Of a DNA stretch of 64,000 nucleotides, positions 9,713-18,369 are shown piece by piece. The notes below the pieces were generated by a model. It saw only the letters and a list, made by a program, of their open reading frames with translations, made no database searches and had not been told where the DNA came from. The stretch covers positions 416,999 to 480,998 of the forward strand of contig NZ_LMGT01000001.1 in assembly GCF_001427825.1 (NCBI RefSeq), written 5' to 3'. Origin of the DNA: Brevundimonas sp. Root608. GTDB lineage: Bacteria > Pseudomonadota > Alphaproteobacteria > Caulobacterales > Caulobacteraceae. The translations under genes and the position numbers were made by a program. Positions within the stretch are counted from its first letter, which is position 1, and every line of letters begins with the position of its first letter.

Positions 9713-10374
9713 TGGGCAAGGTTCTTGGAGTGCTGGGCGGCATGGGGCCGGCGGCGACGGTGGCGTTTCTGGCGCGGGTGCAGGCGCTGACGCCGGCGCA
9801 GGGCGATCAGGATCACATCCGCATCATCGCCGACATCAACCCGCAGGTGCCGGACCGCAACCGCCAGTCCGACGCCGCCGAGGCGACCCTGGGGCAGATG
9901 GCGATGCGGCTGCGCGACGCCGGGGCCCAGGTCCTGTGCATGCCGTGCAACACCGCCCACGCCCAGGCGGCGGGGATCAAGAAGGTCGGCCTGCCCTTCG
10001 TCGACATGATCGCCGAAACGACCGAGGCCGCGGCGGCGGGCGGGGCGAAGAAGATCGGCGTCCTGGCCACGCCCGGCGGCGAGGCCCTGTACGCGCGCGC
10101 CCTGCAGGGCAAGGGCGTGAAGATCGTGCGCCTGAGCGGCCCCGCGCGCGAGGCCTTCATGGCCTGCGTCTATGCGGTCAAGCGCGGCGACCTGGGCGAG
10201 GCGCCGCGCGCCGAGATGCGGCGTCTGGCGGCGACCCTGGTCGCGGCCGGGGCCGAGGCGGTGATCGCGGGATGCACCGAGGTGCCGCTGCTGCTGGGGA
10301 GCGAGGACGTGTCCGTGCCGCTGGTGGATTCGGCCGAGGTGCTGGCGCAGGCGTGCGTGAACCGGTGCAAGTGA
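9712..10374 (+). CDS. aspartate/glutamate racemase family protein
   Basis: 220 residues. Both catalytic cysteines of the family are visible: MPCNTAH in the first half and IAGCTEVPLLL in the second, with the N-terminal GVLGGMGPAAT loop. It is therefore likely to be an active PLP-independent amino-acid racemase, probably for aspartate. Translation is coupled to the upstream PLP lyase by a one-base TGATG overlap. Together they suggest handling of D-amino acids or acidic sulfur amino acids, which is an inference. Confidence 0.88.
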   Translation: MGKVLGVLGGMGPAATVAFLARVQALTPAQGDQDHIRIIADINPQVPDRNRQSDAAEATLGQMAMRLRDAGAQVLCMPCNTAHAQAAGIKKVGLPFVDMIAETTEAAAAGGAKKIGVLATPGGEALYARALQGKGVKIVRLSGPAREAFMACVYAVKRGDLGEAPRAEMRRLAATLVAAGAEAVIAGCTEVPLLLGSEDVSVPLVDSAEVLAQACVNRCK

Positions 10375-10376
10375 CC

Positions 10377-10423
10377 GGCTGAGAGTTGCCTATCGGGGCG
10401 ACCCGCTTCAAACCTGATCCGGT
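10377..10423 (+). promoter_or_regulatory. TPP-aptamer-like core at the start of the nucleoside hydrolase gene
   Basis: GGCTGAGAG at 10377-10385 and GACCCGCTTCAAACCTGATC from 10400 reproduce the conserved J3/2 and P4 parts of a THI element, with a short GCC/GGC hairpin between. They align well with the same parts of the thiC riboswitch in this window. The 5' P2 strand is weak (GGTGC at about 10363) and overlaps the racemase stop. The 3' segment GCG.AGGGA is missing, because coding sequence begins there (GTG at 10422). It is either a decayed or a shortened riboswitch. Confidence 0.5.
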
Positions 10424-11354
10424 GAAAACCCTGTCCCTCATCATCGATTGCGATCCCGGCGTGGACGACGCCGTGGCGCTGATGCTCGCCTTCGGGTCGG
10501 GCGAGCTGGAGCTGCTGGCCGTCACCGCCGTGGGCGGCAATGTGCCGGTGGAGAAGACGGCGCGAAACGCCCGCATCCTGCGCCAGATCGCCCGGCGCGA
10601 GGACGTGCCCGTCTTCATGGGGGCGGAGCGGCCGTTGCGGCGCGAGCCGGCCGGGGCGGGCGAGTTCCACGGCGCCGAGGGGCTGGGCGACCTGACGCCG
10701 TTCGAGCCGGATGCTCCGTGCGCGGATGGCCATGCGGCGGACGCCATCATCGACCTGGTCATGGGCCGGCCGGAGAAGTCGGTCGCGATGGCGGTGCTGG
10801 GGCCGATGACCAATCTGGCCCTGGCCCTGCGCAAGGCGCCCGGGCTGGCGGACCGGTTGGGGACGGTGGCGGTCATGGGCGGGGCGAGATCCGAGGGCGG
10901 CAACATCACCGCCTCGGCCGAGTTCAACATCTGGGCCGATCCCGAGGCGGCGGCCGAGGTGCTGGCGACCGGCTGCGACCTGGTGATGTTCGGGCTGGAC
11001 GCGACGCATCAGGTGCGGGCGACCGACGCGCGGATCGCGGCGCTGGAGGCGGTCGGGACTCCCATGGCGGATGCGGCGGCGGCGATGATGCGGTTCTCGC
11101 AGAGGGTCGAGCGCAGGATCGTCGGCTGGGACGCGCCGCCGGTGCATGATCCGTGTCCGGTGGCCTGGCTGCTGCGGCCCGGGCTGTTCGAGCTGAAGGC
11201 CTGCCGGATCGCGGTGGAGACGCACAGCGACCTGACGCGCGGCCATACGGCGGTCGAGTTCCGCGAGGCGGTGGCGGGACCGCTGCCGCACCGCTGGGCG
11301 GCGGCGGCGGACGCGGACGGGGTCTTCGACCTGATCGCGGAGGCGGTGAGGTGA
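10422..11354 (+). CDS. inosine-uridine preferring nucleoside hydrolase
   Basis: Hydrolyses ribonucleosides to base plus ribose. The N-terminal DCDPGVDDAVAL is the Asp-rich calcium site of the family; GGNVPVEKTARNA, LGPMTNLALAL, and VHDPCPVAWLL near the C-terminus complete the active site. About 310 residues, the usual length. I chose the GTG at 10422 because the family starts directly before the first beta strand; a TTG at 10386 would lie inside the THI-like core. It overlaps the ribokinase start by GTGA, so ribose released here would be phosphorylated next. Confidence 0.93.
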   Translation: MKTLSLIIDCDPGVDDAVALMLAFGSGELELLAVTAVGGNVPVEKTARNARILRQIARREDVPVFMGAERPLRREPAGAGEFHGAEGLGDLTPFEPDAPCADGHAADAIIDLVMGRPEKSVAMAVLGPMTNLALALRKAPGLADRLGTVAVMGGARSEGGNITASAEFNIWADPEAAAEVLATGCDLVMFGLDATHQVRATDARIAALEAVGTPMADAAAAMMRFSQRVERRIVGWDAPPVHDPCPVAWLLRPGLFELKACRIAVETHSDLTRGHTAVEFREAVAGPLPHRWAAAADADGVFDLIAEAVR

Positions 11355-12199
11355 GGCTGACCGTCATCGGTTCGATCAATCTGGATTTCGTCGCCTCGGC
11401 GCCGCGTCTGCCGCGCGCGGGCGAGACCGTGACCGGGGCGACCCTGGCGCGGCATCCGGGCGGCAAGGGCGCCAACCAGGCGCTGGCGGCGCAGCGGCTC
11501 GGCGCCGAGGTCTGTCTGATCGGCCGGGTGGGGCGCGACGGCATGGCCGAGGAGGCCATGGGCCTGCTGCTGGCCGAGGACGTCGATGTCGCCGGGGTGA
11601 TCACGGACGCCGCGGCGCCGACGGGCGTGGCCCTGATCGCCGTCGATCCCCAGGGCGAGAACCAGATCGTGGTCGCGGCGGGGGCCAATCACAGCGTCAT
11701 GCCCGAACAGCTGCCGGCGCGGATCGAAACCCCGCTGATCCTGCAGCTGGAGCTGCCGGTCGAGACGGTCGAGGCGGCGGTGGGGCGGGCGACCGAGTTC
11801 GTCTGCGTCAACCTGGCCCCGGCGGCGCCGGTGTCGGACCAGCTGCTGCGCCGCGCCGACCTGCTGGTGGTCAATGAGACCGAGGCCGAATTCTACGGCG
11901 ACCTGCTGCATCACGGCGGCGGTCGGGTGGTGGTGACGCTCGGGGCGCGGGGCGCGGTCATGTACCAGCGCGGGGCCGAGGTCGCCCGGGCGACGCCGCC
12001 CAGGATCCGGCCGCTGGACGCGACCGGGGCGGGCGACGCCTTCGTCGGGGCGATCTGCGTGGCCCTGCTGGAGGGGATGGCGGCCGAGCCGGCGTTGCGG
12101 TTCGCCTGCGCGGCGGGGGCGGTGGCGGCGACGCGGGCCGGGGCGCAGCCCTCGCTGCCGACGCGGGCCGAGGTCGAGGCGATCATTACCGCGACGTAA
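11351..12199 (+). CDS. rbsK: ribokinase
   Basis: 282-residue PfkB-family sugar kinase that makes ribose 5-phosphate from ribose and ATP. The first signature is GSINLDFV, the substrate motif is GGKGANQALAAQRLG, and the catalytic anion-hole motif is DATGAGDAFVGA. VTLGARGAV is the ATP-binding strand. The GTG start overlaps the nucleoside hydrolase stop (GTGA), coupling the two steps of nucleoside salvage. Confidence 0.93.
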   Translation: MRLTVIGSINLDFVASAPRLPRAGETVTGATLARHPGGKGANQALAAQRLGAEVCLIGRVGRDGMAEEAMGLLLAEDVDVAGVITDAAAPTGVALIAVDPQGENQIVVAAGANHSVMPEQLPARIETPLILQLELPVETVEAAVGRATEFVCVNLAPAAPVSDQLLRRADLLVVNETEAEFYGDLLHHGGGRVVVTLGARGAVMYQRGAEVARATPPRIRPLDATGAGDAFVGAICVALLEGMAAEPALRFACAAGAVAATRAGAQPSLPTRAEVEAIITAT

Positions 12200-12266
12200 C
12201 TATGGCCCGCGAGATCGGCTGATAGGGTCCCGCATCCGTTCAGACGCCGCTCCGGGGATCGCCGAC

Positions 12267-15113
12267 ATGACACGCACCGCCGCCCTTCTGGGGGCTTCGC
12301 TCCTGACGCTTTCTACGCTCGCCGCCGGACCGGGTTTCGCCCAGACAGCGCCCGCGCCGATCAGCGTGCCGCCGCTGGAATACACCCACCGCGAGCTGGC
12401 CAACGGGCTCGACGTCTACGCCATGCCGGACGCCACGGCCGGCACGGTGACGGTGACCCTCTGGTACGACGTCGGCGGCAAGGACGATCCGCAGGGCCGC
12501 AGCGGCTTCGCCCACCTGTTCGAACACATCCTGAGCCGCAAGACGGTCAACCTGCCCTATGGCCAGATCTCGACCCTGGTCGAAAACGCGGGCGGCTCGC
12601 GCAACGCCTCCACGGGGCAGGATTTCACCAACTATTACGAGACCGTGCCGCCGCAGTACCTGGAGACGATGCTGTGGACCCACGCCGAGCGGATGGCGCG
12701 GCCGGTGGTCGATGACGCCGTGTTCCAGGCAGAGCGTTCGATCGTCAAGGAAGAGCTGCGCCAGCGGGTGCTGGCCCCGCCCTATGGCCGCTTCCAGCGG
12801 TTCGTGATCGGCGACAACAGCTTCGACGAAAGCATCTACCGCCGCAGCGTGATCGGCTCGATCGAGGAACTGGATTCAGCCGTCATCGACGACGCCCGGG
12901 CCTTCCACGAGGCCTACTACCGCCCCGCCACGGCGACGATGATCGTGTCGGGCAATTTCGATCCGGCGCAGCTGGACCGCTGGGTCGACCAGTATTTCGC
13001 CGGCATTCCGAACCCGGAACGTCCCGTGCCGGTGTTCCAGCGGCCCGTCGAAACGCCGCGCACCGCGCCGCGCAGGGTCGAGGCCTATGCCCCCAATGTG
13101 CCGATGCCGGCGGTGGGCGTCCTCTATCCCGGCATTGCGGCGAACCACCCCGACGCCGCCGCCCTGGACGTGCTGCAGGCCATCATGTCGCGCGGTGACA
13201 GCTCGCGCCTGTATCAGGCCCTCGTCTACGGCAAGCAGCTGGCCTCGACCGCCAATTTCGGCGCCAACAGCATGGAGGAGGACGGCTCGATCGGCGTGAC
13301 CAGCACGGTGGCGCGCGGCAAGTCGATGACCGACCTCGAGGCGGCGCTGGACATCGAACTGGCGCGGGTGCGCGACGAGCCGGTGACCGCGGCCGAACTG
13401 GCCGAGGCCAAGACAGAGATCATCGCCGCCGAGCTGCGCCAGCGCGAGACGGCCTCGGGCCGGGCCTTCATCCTCGGTCAGGCCATCGTTTCGGAGAATG
13501 ATCCCGGGGCGCCCGACGCACGGCTGGCCGCGGTGCAGGCCGTGACCGCGGCGGACGTGCAGCGGGTGGCGCGGACGTATCTCGACGACCAGGCCCGGGT
13601 GGCGGTGCGCTATCAGGACGAGAGCGCCCGGCCCGCCGGCGCGCCCGAGGACAGCTGGCGCAATCCGGCGCCCGTGCCGACCTATCTGACCGTGCCGCCG
13701 GCCATCCTGCCGGCCAATGAACTGCTGCCCGAGGGCCAGCGGATGGCCCCGCCGGCGCCGGGGCCGGTCCGGGCCATGGCCACGCCGCGCGTGGTGGAGC
13801 GGACCCTGTCCAACGGCCTGCGCGTCATCGCGGCCAAGTCGACCAACCTGCCGATCATGAACGTCCAGCTGAGGATGGCGGGAGGCGCGGCCGGGGATCC
13901 CGCCGGCCAGCCGGGTCTGGCCTCGATGACCGCCAATCTGGCGACGCGGGGCGCGGGCGAACGGTCGGCCCCCGAGATCGCGCGGGCGCTGGAGGCGCTG
14001 GGCGCCGACCTGAACAGCGGCGCGGGCGCGGATTCCAGCTCGGTGTCCCTGTCCGCTCCCATTGCGTCCGCGGACCAGGCGGGATCGGTGTTCGCCGACG
14101 TGGTGATGCGGCCGACCTTCGCCGCGGCGGAGCTGGAGCGCAGCCGGACCCAGACGGTCACGGGCCTGACCGTCGCCCTGCGCGATCCTGGAAACCTGGC
14201 GTCGCAGGTGCTGAACCGGCTGGCCTTCGGGGGCGCGGCCTATGGAGCGCCGGCCGCGGGGACGCCGACCTCGGTCGCGACCCTGACGCGCGACCAGGTC
14301 GTCGACTTCCATGACCGCTGGTGGCGGCCCGACAACGCGGCCCTGATCATCACGGGCGGCATGGAGCCGGAGCAGGCCTTCGCCTTCGCCGAGCGCACCC
14401 TGGGCGGCTGGGAACGGCCGTCGGACCCGGTTCCGACCGTCCCGAACCGGGCGGGTGGACGACCGGCGCCGCGCATCGTCGTGGTCGACCTGCCCGGCGC
14501 CGGACAGGCGGCGGTCGCGGCGGCCGTGCGTGGACCGCGCCGGTCGGACGAAGCCTTCTATCCGCTGGCGGTGGTCAACAGCGTCATCGGCGGCGGCCAG
14601 AACGGTCACCTGTTCCAGGAGGTGCGGGCCAAACGCGGCCTGTCCTACGGCGCCAGCTCGACCCTGGGCGCGCGGGTGGACGGCGGCCTGCTGTCCGCCG
14701 CGACCCAGACCAAGAACGAAAGCGCCGCCGAGGTCGTCGCCCTGGTGCTGGCCGAGTTCGACCGGCTGAAGACCGAGGCGGTGACCGACCAGGCCGTGAC
14801 CGACCGCGAGGCCTTCATCACCGGCGGCTTCTCGCGCGCGGTCGAGACCACGGGCGGTCTGGGCGGGGTGCTGGCGGACCTGGTCACCTATGGCCTGCCG
14901 CTGACCGAGGTCGAGACCTATCCCGCCAGGATCAACGCCACCACGCCCGAGGGCGTGATGGCGGCGGCGCAAGGGGTCGGGTCGGATCAGGCCTATGTCG
15001 TGGTCGTGGGCCAGTCGGCGATGTTCATCGACGCCCTGCGGGCGGCCCATCCCGACGTGGTGGTGATCCCGGCGGCGGAGCTGGATCTGAACAGCGCGAC
15101 GCTGGGGCTGTAG
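12267..15113 (+). CDS. M16-family zinc metallopeptidase, two-domain, exported
   Basis: 948 residues with a signal peptide (residues 1-26, LAAGPGFAQ cut site), so periplasmic or outer-membrane associated. The N-terminal M16 domain has the inverted zinc motif HLFEH at 83-87, with the distal Glu expected in the ERSIVKEELRQR region. The second M16 half begins near residue 510 (VVERTLSNGLRVIAAKS); its equivalent of HxxEH reads LASMTANLA, so it is the non-catalytic clam-shell half, as usual for the family. A 12-bp stem-loop follows the stop. Substrate unknown. Confidence 0.92.
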   Translation: MTRTAALLGASLLTLSTLAAGPGFAQTAPAPISVPPLEYTHRELANGLDVYAMPDATAGTVTVTLWYDVGGKDDPQGRSGFAHLFEHILSRKTVNLPYGQISTLVENAGGSRNASTGQDFTNYYETVPPQYLETMLWTHAERMARPVVDDAVFQAERSIVKEELRQRVLAPPYGRFQRFVIGDNSFDESIYRRSVIGSIEELDSAVIDDARAFHEAYYRPATATMIVSGNFDPAQLDRWVDQYFAGIPNPERPVPVFQRPVETPRTAPRRVEAYAPNVPMPAVGVLYPGIAANHPDAAALDVLQAIMSRGDSSRLYQALVYGKQLASTANFGANSMEEDGSIGVTSTVARGKSMTDLEAALDIELARVRDEPVTAAELAEAKTEIIAAELRQRETASGRAFILGQAIVSENDPGAPDARLAAVQAVTAADVQRVARTYLDDQARVAVRYQDESARPAGAPEDSWRNPAPVPTYLTVPPAILPANELLPEGQRMAPPAPGPVRAMATPRVVERTLSNGLRVIAAKSTNLPIMNVQLRMAGGAAGDPAGQPGLASMTANLATRGAGERSAPEIARALEALGADLNSGAGADSSSVSLSAPIASADQAGSVFADVVMRPTFAAAELERSRTQTVTGLTVALRDPGNLASQVLNRLAFGGAAYGAPAAGTPTSVATLTRDQVVDFHDRWWRPDNAALIITGGMEPEQAFAFAERTLGGWERPSDPVPTVPNRAGGRPAPRIVVVDLPGAGQAAVAAAVRGPRRSDEAFYPLAVVNSVIGGGQNGHLFQEVRAKRGLSYGASSTLGARVDGGLLSAATQTKNESAAEVVALVLAEFDRLKTEAVTDQAVTDREAFITGGFSRAVETTGGLGGVLADLVTYGLPLTEVETYPARINATTPEGVMAAAQGVGSDQAYVVVVGQSAMFIDALRAAHPDVVVIPAAELDLNSATLGL

Positions 15114-15120
15114 GGGAGCT

Positions 15121-15159
15121 CCGTCTCCTCCCCATCGCTGCGCGACAGGGAGGAGACGG
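15121..15159. terminator. 12-bp perfect stem-loop between convergent genes
   Basis: CCGTCTCCTCCC and GGGAGGAGACGG pair perfectly around a 15-base loop. It lies 8 bases after the M16 stop and ends 2 bases before the stop of the convergent aldolase gene, so it could serve both. No T-run follows. Confidence 0.7.
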
Positions 15160-15160
15160 T

Positions 15161-15832
15161 TCAGCGTCCCCGGAAGCTCGCGATCGCGTCCACCGTCCTG
15201 CGCACATTCGCCTCGACGCCGGCCCAGTCGCCGGCCTTGACCGCCGCGTCGGTGATCAGTTTCGAACCCATGCCGGCGGCGACGATGCCGCTGCCGAACC
15301 ATCTGGCGATGCTGGCCTCGTCGGGGTCGACGCCGCCCGTCGGCATGATCTTCGTCCAGGGCATGGGGCCCAGCACCGCCTTGACGAAGTCCGGGCCGCC
15401 GACGCTGGCGCCCGGGAACAGCTTGACGATCTCGCAGCCCAGTTCATGCGCCTGGCCGATCTCGGTGACTGAGCCGCAGCCCGGGAAATAGGCCGTCATG
15501 CGCCGGTTGCAGACGCGGGCGACATCCGGGACCAGGCAGGGGCTGACCACGAAACGGGCGCCGCGGTTGAGGTAGAGGCTCGCCGTGCCCGCATCGACCA
15601 CCGAGCCGATGCCGAGGATGATGTCCGGGTCGGTCTTCTGCAGTTCGCGGGCGATGTCGCCGAACAGGTCGCAGGCGAAGTCGCCGCGGTTGGTGAATTC
15701 GATCACGGGCGCCCCGCCGCGGGCGCAGGCGCGGATCACGTTCAGGCAGACCTGCGGATCCGGATGATAGAAGACCGGGGCCACGCCCTGGGACTCGAGG
15801 GCGGTCAGGACGGAGAGGCGGTCGTGGCGCAT
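15161..15832 (-). CDS. KDPG/KHG aldolase family protein
   Basis: 223-residue class I aldolase of the Eda family. The Schiff-base lysine is in CEIVKLFPG, the proton-relay Glu in VIEFTNRGD, and the phosphate loop in IMPTGGVDPDE. It could cleave 2-keto-3-deoxy-6-phosphogluconate, completing the Entner-Doudoroff pathway whose other genes lie at 24905-30142, or 4-hydroxy-2-oxoglutarate. The spread-out C-terminal part (ASIARWFGSGIVAAGMGSKL) fits the bacterial KDPG subgroup. It is not in an operon with edd here. Confidence 0.85.
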   Translation of the reverse strand: MRHDRLSVLTALESQGVAPVFYHPDPQVCLNVIRACARGGAPVIEFTNRGDFACDLFGDIARELQKTDPDIILGIGSVVDAGTASLYLNRGARFVVSPCLVPDVARVCNRRMTAYFPGCGSVTEIGQAHELGCEIVKLFPGASVGGPDFVKAVLGPMPWTKIMPTGGVDPDEASIARWFGSGIVAAGMGSKLITDAAVKAGDWAGVEANVRRTVDAIASFRGR

Positions 15833-16250
15833 GGTTCTTCCCCCGCCGATCGGTCCGGCGATGCGCCATGCTTATCCCACCCGCCGCATCGCGGGAAAGC
15901 GCCGGCGCGGGGAGCGGGGAACTTTGTGTTTCGAAACCCGGTCCGGACGCTCAGTTCACCCGTCGCCTGGCGCCGCAGAGGTCGCAGAACTCACGCCCCG
16001 AGACGCGGCGGTCCGGACGCCAGCGATGGCGTCGGCAGCGAAGGCGGCGGAGGAACTTTCGAAGAAGGCGAAACATGAATCCCCGAGTACGCAACCGACC
16101 GCGAGGAGAGGCGGCCGACCGCGCGCAGACACGACCATTCTTCGCTTCGGTCAAGCGATGAATCGAGGAGCGCAGGCCGATAGAGCCCTGGGCTCCGCAG
16201 CCCCGGCCAGGATGCCGGAACCGGAATCCCGCTGACGACTTTTCCATCCC
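15833..16250. other. 418-bp intergenic region, nothing firm
   Basis: Several frames are open, but their products are Arg-rich with no domain, start site or family feature, so I do not call a gene. GGGGAACTTT...TTTCGAAA at 15917-15942 and GGAACTTTCGAA at 16051-16062 are similar short motifs that may be regulatory. Confidence 0.4.
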
Positions 16251-16619
16251 ATGATCGCCGCATTCTCGTCATTTTTTCTCGCCGCCGCAGGGCAGGCGTC
16301 GCCGGTCGCAATCCCGCCGCCGTCTGCCGCTGAGCCGGATATAAGCCTGTCGATATCGGCCCATGCCGACCAGATTCGATGGCGGCAGGTCGGGACGGTG
16401 AGAGTCCGGGCCTGGGCCGAGCCGTCGGGATCCGTGATCGAGGAAAACCTGTCGACCGGCCTGCCGCGACCGATTCCCGGTCAAAGGACATTCCGGAACG
16501 TCCAGTGGAACCTGACAGCGGCCGCGACGATCGCCGTCCCCGACGCCGCCCCGGCGTCCCCCCAAGCCGATGTGCGTCCGAGCGACGCGCCTGACCCACC
16601 CCAAGGAGACCCTCGATGA
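16251..16619 (+). CDS. small exported hypothetical protein
   Basis: 122 residues with a short hydrophobic N-terminus (MIAAFSSFFLAAAGQASP) that looks like a signal peptide, a Pro-rich spacer, then AEPDISLSISAHADQIRWRQ and a beta-rich segment. No clear ribosome site precedes the ATG. The stop overlaps the ATG of the next gene (ATGA), which supports it as real. The layout of signal peptide, Pro spacer and AEPDI.L.I core is the same as in the next protein, so the two may be diverged paralogues. Confidence 0.55.
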   Translation: MIAAFSSFFLAAAGQASPVAIPPPSAAEPDISLSISAHADQIRWRQVGTVRVRAWAEPSGSVIEENLSTGLPRPIPGQRTFRNVQWNLTAAATIAVPDAAPASPQADVRPSDAPDPPQGDPR

Positions 16620-17167
16620 AGCATCTACTGGCGAGCGGCGCAGCCGTAATTCTTCTGGCCGCCGCAGGCCACGCCGCGGCCCAGTCCCCGGCCGGAGGCA
16701 TGCAGGTCCAGCCGGTTCAGCCCCTGTCCGCGCAGAGCGCGACGCCGCCCTCCAGCCCCTCGGCCGAGCCGGATGTGCTGCTGGATATCCCGAACCTGTC
16801 GGTCGAGGAGATCACGATCGAGGTGGAAAACCTCCAGGCCAAGATCGCTCTGGAAGCGCGGCTGGCCAATCTGCTGCACCTGAGCGCCGGCGCCGACGTC
16901 TCGGTCGACAACGTCAAGATAAGCATCAAGGGCGTCAGCGCCCAGGTGCTGCTGAAGGTGCGGCTGGACAATGTCCAGGCCATCATCGACCGAACCCTGA
17001 CGACCATCGACCGGAATCCGGAAATCCTCGAGCGGCTGCTCACCACGGTGGACAATACGGTCAACACGGTCGGCGGCGTGGCCAATACGACCCTGCAGCC
17101 GGGCGGTGTGGTCGATAACACCGTCGGCACGGTGGGGCAGGTCGCGGGCGACGCGACGCGCCGTTAA
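16616..17167 (+). CDS. exported hypothetical protein with repeated C-terminal motif
   Basis: 183 residues with an AAGGAG ribosome site and a clean signal peptide (MKHLLASGAAVILLAAAGHA, cut after AQ). After a Gln/Pro-rich linker comes AEPDVLLDIPNLSVEEITIE and two similar amphipathic segments, each suggesting paired beta strands. The last 45 residues are a low-complexity run of NTV, TVG and DNT motifs. I do not recognise the family. It is translationally coupled to the gene before it. A periplasmic structural or adhesive role is possible but unproven. Confidence 0.7.
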   Translation: MKHLLASGAAVILLAAAGHAAAQSPAGGMQVQPVQPLSAQSATPPSSPSAEPDVLLDIPNLSVEEITIEVENLQAKIALEARLANLLHLSAGADVSVDNVKISIKGVSAQVLLKVRLDNVQAIIDRTLTTIDRNPEILERLLTTVDNTVNTVGGVANTTLQPGGVVDNTVGTVGQVAGDATRR

Positions 17168-17183
17168 GCCGACAGGAAGCGGA

Positions 17184-18002
17184 TCAGGCGGCCTTCGCCA
17201 GGCCGACGATCCGCTTCACCAGCGGGCTGTCCGCGTCGAACAGCGGGTCCAGCACGGTGAAATGGTTCAGGCCGGGCAGGGCCTCGTAGCGGGTCTCGAC
17301 GCCGTTGGCGGCCCAGTGGTCGGCCATCAGCCGCGACTGGCGCAGGAACTCCGGGCTCTCTTCCCCGCCCACGACGCAGTCCAGGATCGTGCCCCCGGGC
17401 GTCGAACCGTTGGGCACGGGCCAGAAGAGGGGCGACAGGGCGGCGGCCTCGCGCTCATCCAGATCGAGCGCCTTGTTCAGGGAGGTGGGGACGAGCCGGC
17501 GCAGGTCGAAGACGCCGCTGATGGCGACGGCGGCCGAGGCGCGGCCCTCGGACAGCATGCAGGCCGCCATATGCCCGCCGGCGGAGTGGCCGAACACCAC
17601 GGGGCGGGTCCCCGTGCGGGCGCGGATAATCGCCACCGCCTCGCGCGCCTGACCGAGGATGCGGCCGAGGCGGACGGCAGGGGCCAGGTCATAGGAGGGG
17701 ACGGCGAGGCTGACGCCGTGGGCGAGGAAGGCGGGGGCGAGGCCGCTGAACCAGCCCTTGTCCAGCGCCTGCCAGTAGCCGCCGTGCAGAAAGACGGCGA
17801 CCGGGGCGTCCGGGTCGGCCTCGAACAGGTCCATGACCTCGCGTTCGCCCTTGCCGTAGGCGATCTCGACGGGCGGATGGGCGGTGCGGGCCGCTTCGGC
17901 GGTTTCGCGCCACATGGCCATGACGGCGGGATGGTCGGGCACGCGGGCGCGGTTGTTGTATTCGGCCTCGAGGTCGATGACCGCTTCGCTCTTACCCGTC
18001 AC
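17184..18002 (-). CDS. alpha/beta hydrolase, kynurenine-formamidase-like
   Basis: About 272 residues. The motif HGGYW (FLHGGYWQALDKG) is the oxyanion-hole signature of the arylformamidase/KynB-like branch of the alpha/beta hydrolases. The nucleophile is in FGHSAGGHMAA, and the last His is in LPGLNHFTVLD. N-formylkynurenine is the best guess at substrate, but related esterases share the motif. I place the start at the GTG at 18002; the frame stays open to 18077, which would run into the divergent AsnC-like gene. Confidence 0.75.
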   Translation of the reverse strand: MTGKSEAVIDLEAEYNNRARVPDHPAVMAMWRETAEAARTAHPPVEIAYGKGEREVMDLFEADPDAPVAVFLHGGYWQALDKGWFSGLAPAFLAHGVSLAVPSYDLAPAVRLGRILGQAREAVAIIRARTGTRPVVFGHSAGGHMAACMLSEGRASAAVAISGVFDLRRLVPTSLNKALDLDEREAAALSPLFWPVPNGSTPGGTILDCVVGGEESPEFLRQSRLMADHWAANGVETRYEALPGLNHFTVLDPLFDADSPLVKRIVGLAKAA

Positions 18003-18048
18003 GCAACCATCCGCTAGATGAACCTCCACGCACCGGAGGACCGCCGCC

Positions 18049-18306
18049 ATGATGACCGCCATCTTCGTCTTCATCAAATGCGAGCTGGGTCACGCCAACG
18101 ACGTGGCCGCCGACATGGTGGACAATGTCGAATTCGTCTCGGAGGTCTATTCGACGTCGGGCCAGTATGACCTGCTGGCCAAATTCCAGCTGCCGAAGGA
18201 GATGGACATCGGCACCTTCGTGACCAAGTCGGTGCAGACGCGGGCCAATATCCGCGACACCTTCACGGTCATCACCTTCTCGCCCTTCCTGCCGGGCGGG
18301 GGCTGA
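18049..18306 (+). CDS. stand-alone Lrp/AsnC ligand-binding (RAM) domain protein
   Basis: 85 residues starting at tandem ATGs (18049 or 18052) behind a GGAGG site. The sequence is a single RAM fold (AIFVFIKCELGHANDVAAD, then GQYDLLAKFQLP), which in AsnC/Lrp regulators binds amino acids and drives oligomerisation. There is no DNA-binding domain. Such proteins may modulate full-length Lrp proteins. It is divergent from the formamidase-like gene and 63 bases before an acyl-CoA dehydrogenase. Confidence 0.88.
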   Translation: MMTAIFVFIKCELGHANDVAADMVDNVEFVSEVYSTSGQYDLLAKFQLPKEMDIGTFVTKSVQTRANIRDTFTVITFSPFLPGGG

Positions 18307-18369
18307 CGCTACGTCACTCGTGAATCGCTGCTAATGTTCCGGCTTTCGCCGGGATGACAAGGGTTCAGC

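Noticed and set aside
10386..10421. TTG start for the nucleoside hydrolase
   Set aside because: It adds 12 residues before the first conserved strand and lies inside the TPP-like core; the GTG at 10422 fits the family better.
12876..15302. 808-codon open frame on the minus strand
   Set aside because: It is antisense to the M16 protease and has His/Arg/Gly-rich low-complexity content with no domain; typical of GC-rich shadow frames.
15917..15942. possible ECF sigma promoter (GGAAC...)
   Set aside because: A GGAAC -35 is present, but no CGTT-type -10 lies at the required distance.
15831..16235. open frame on the plus strand in the eda-16251 spacer
   Set aside because: It has no ribosome site, signal peptide or domain, and Arg/Ala/Pro-rich content. 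One internal helix-like segment was not enough.
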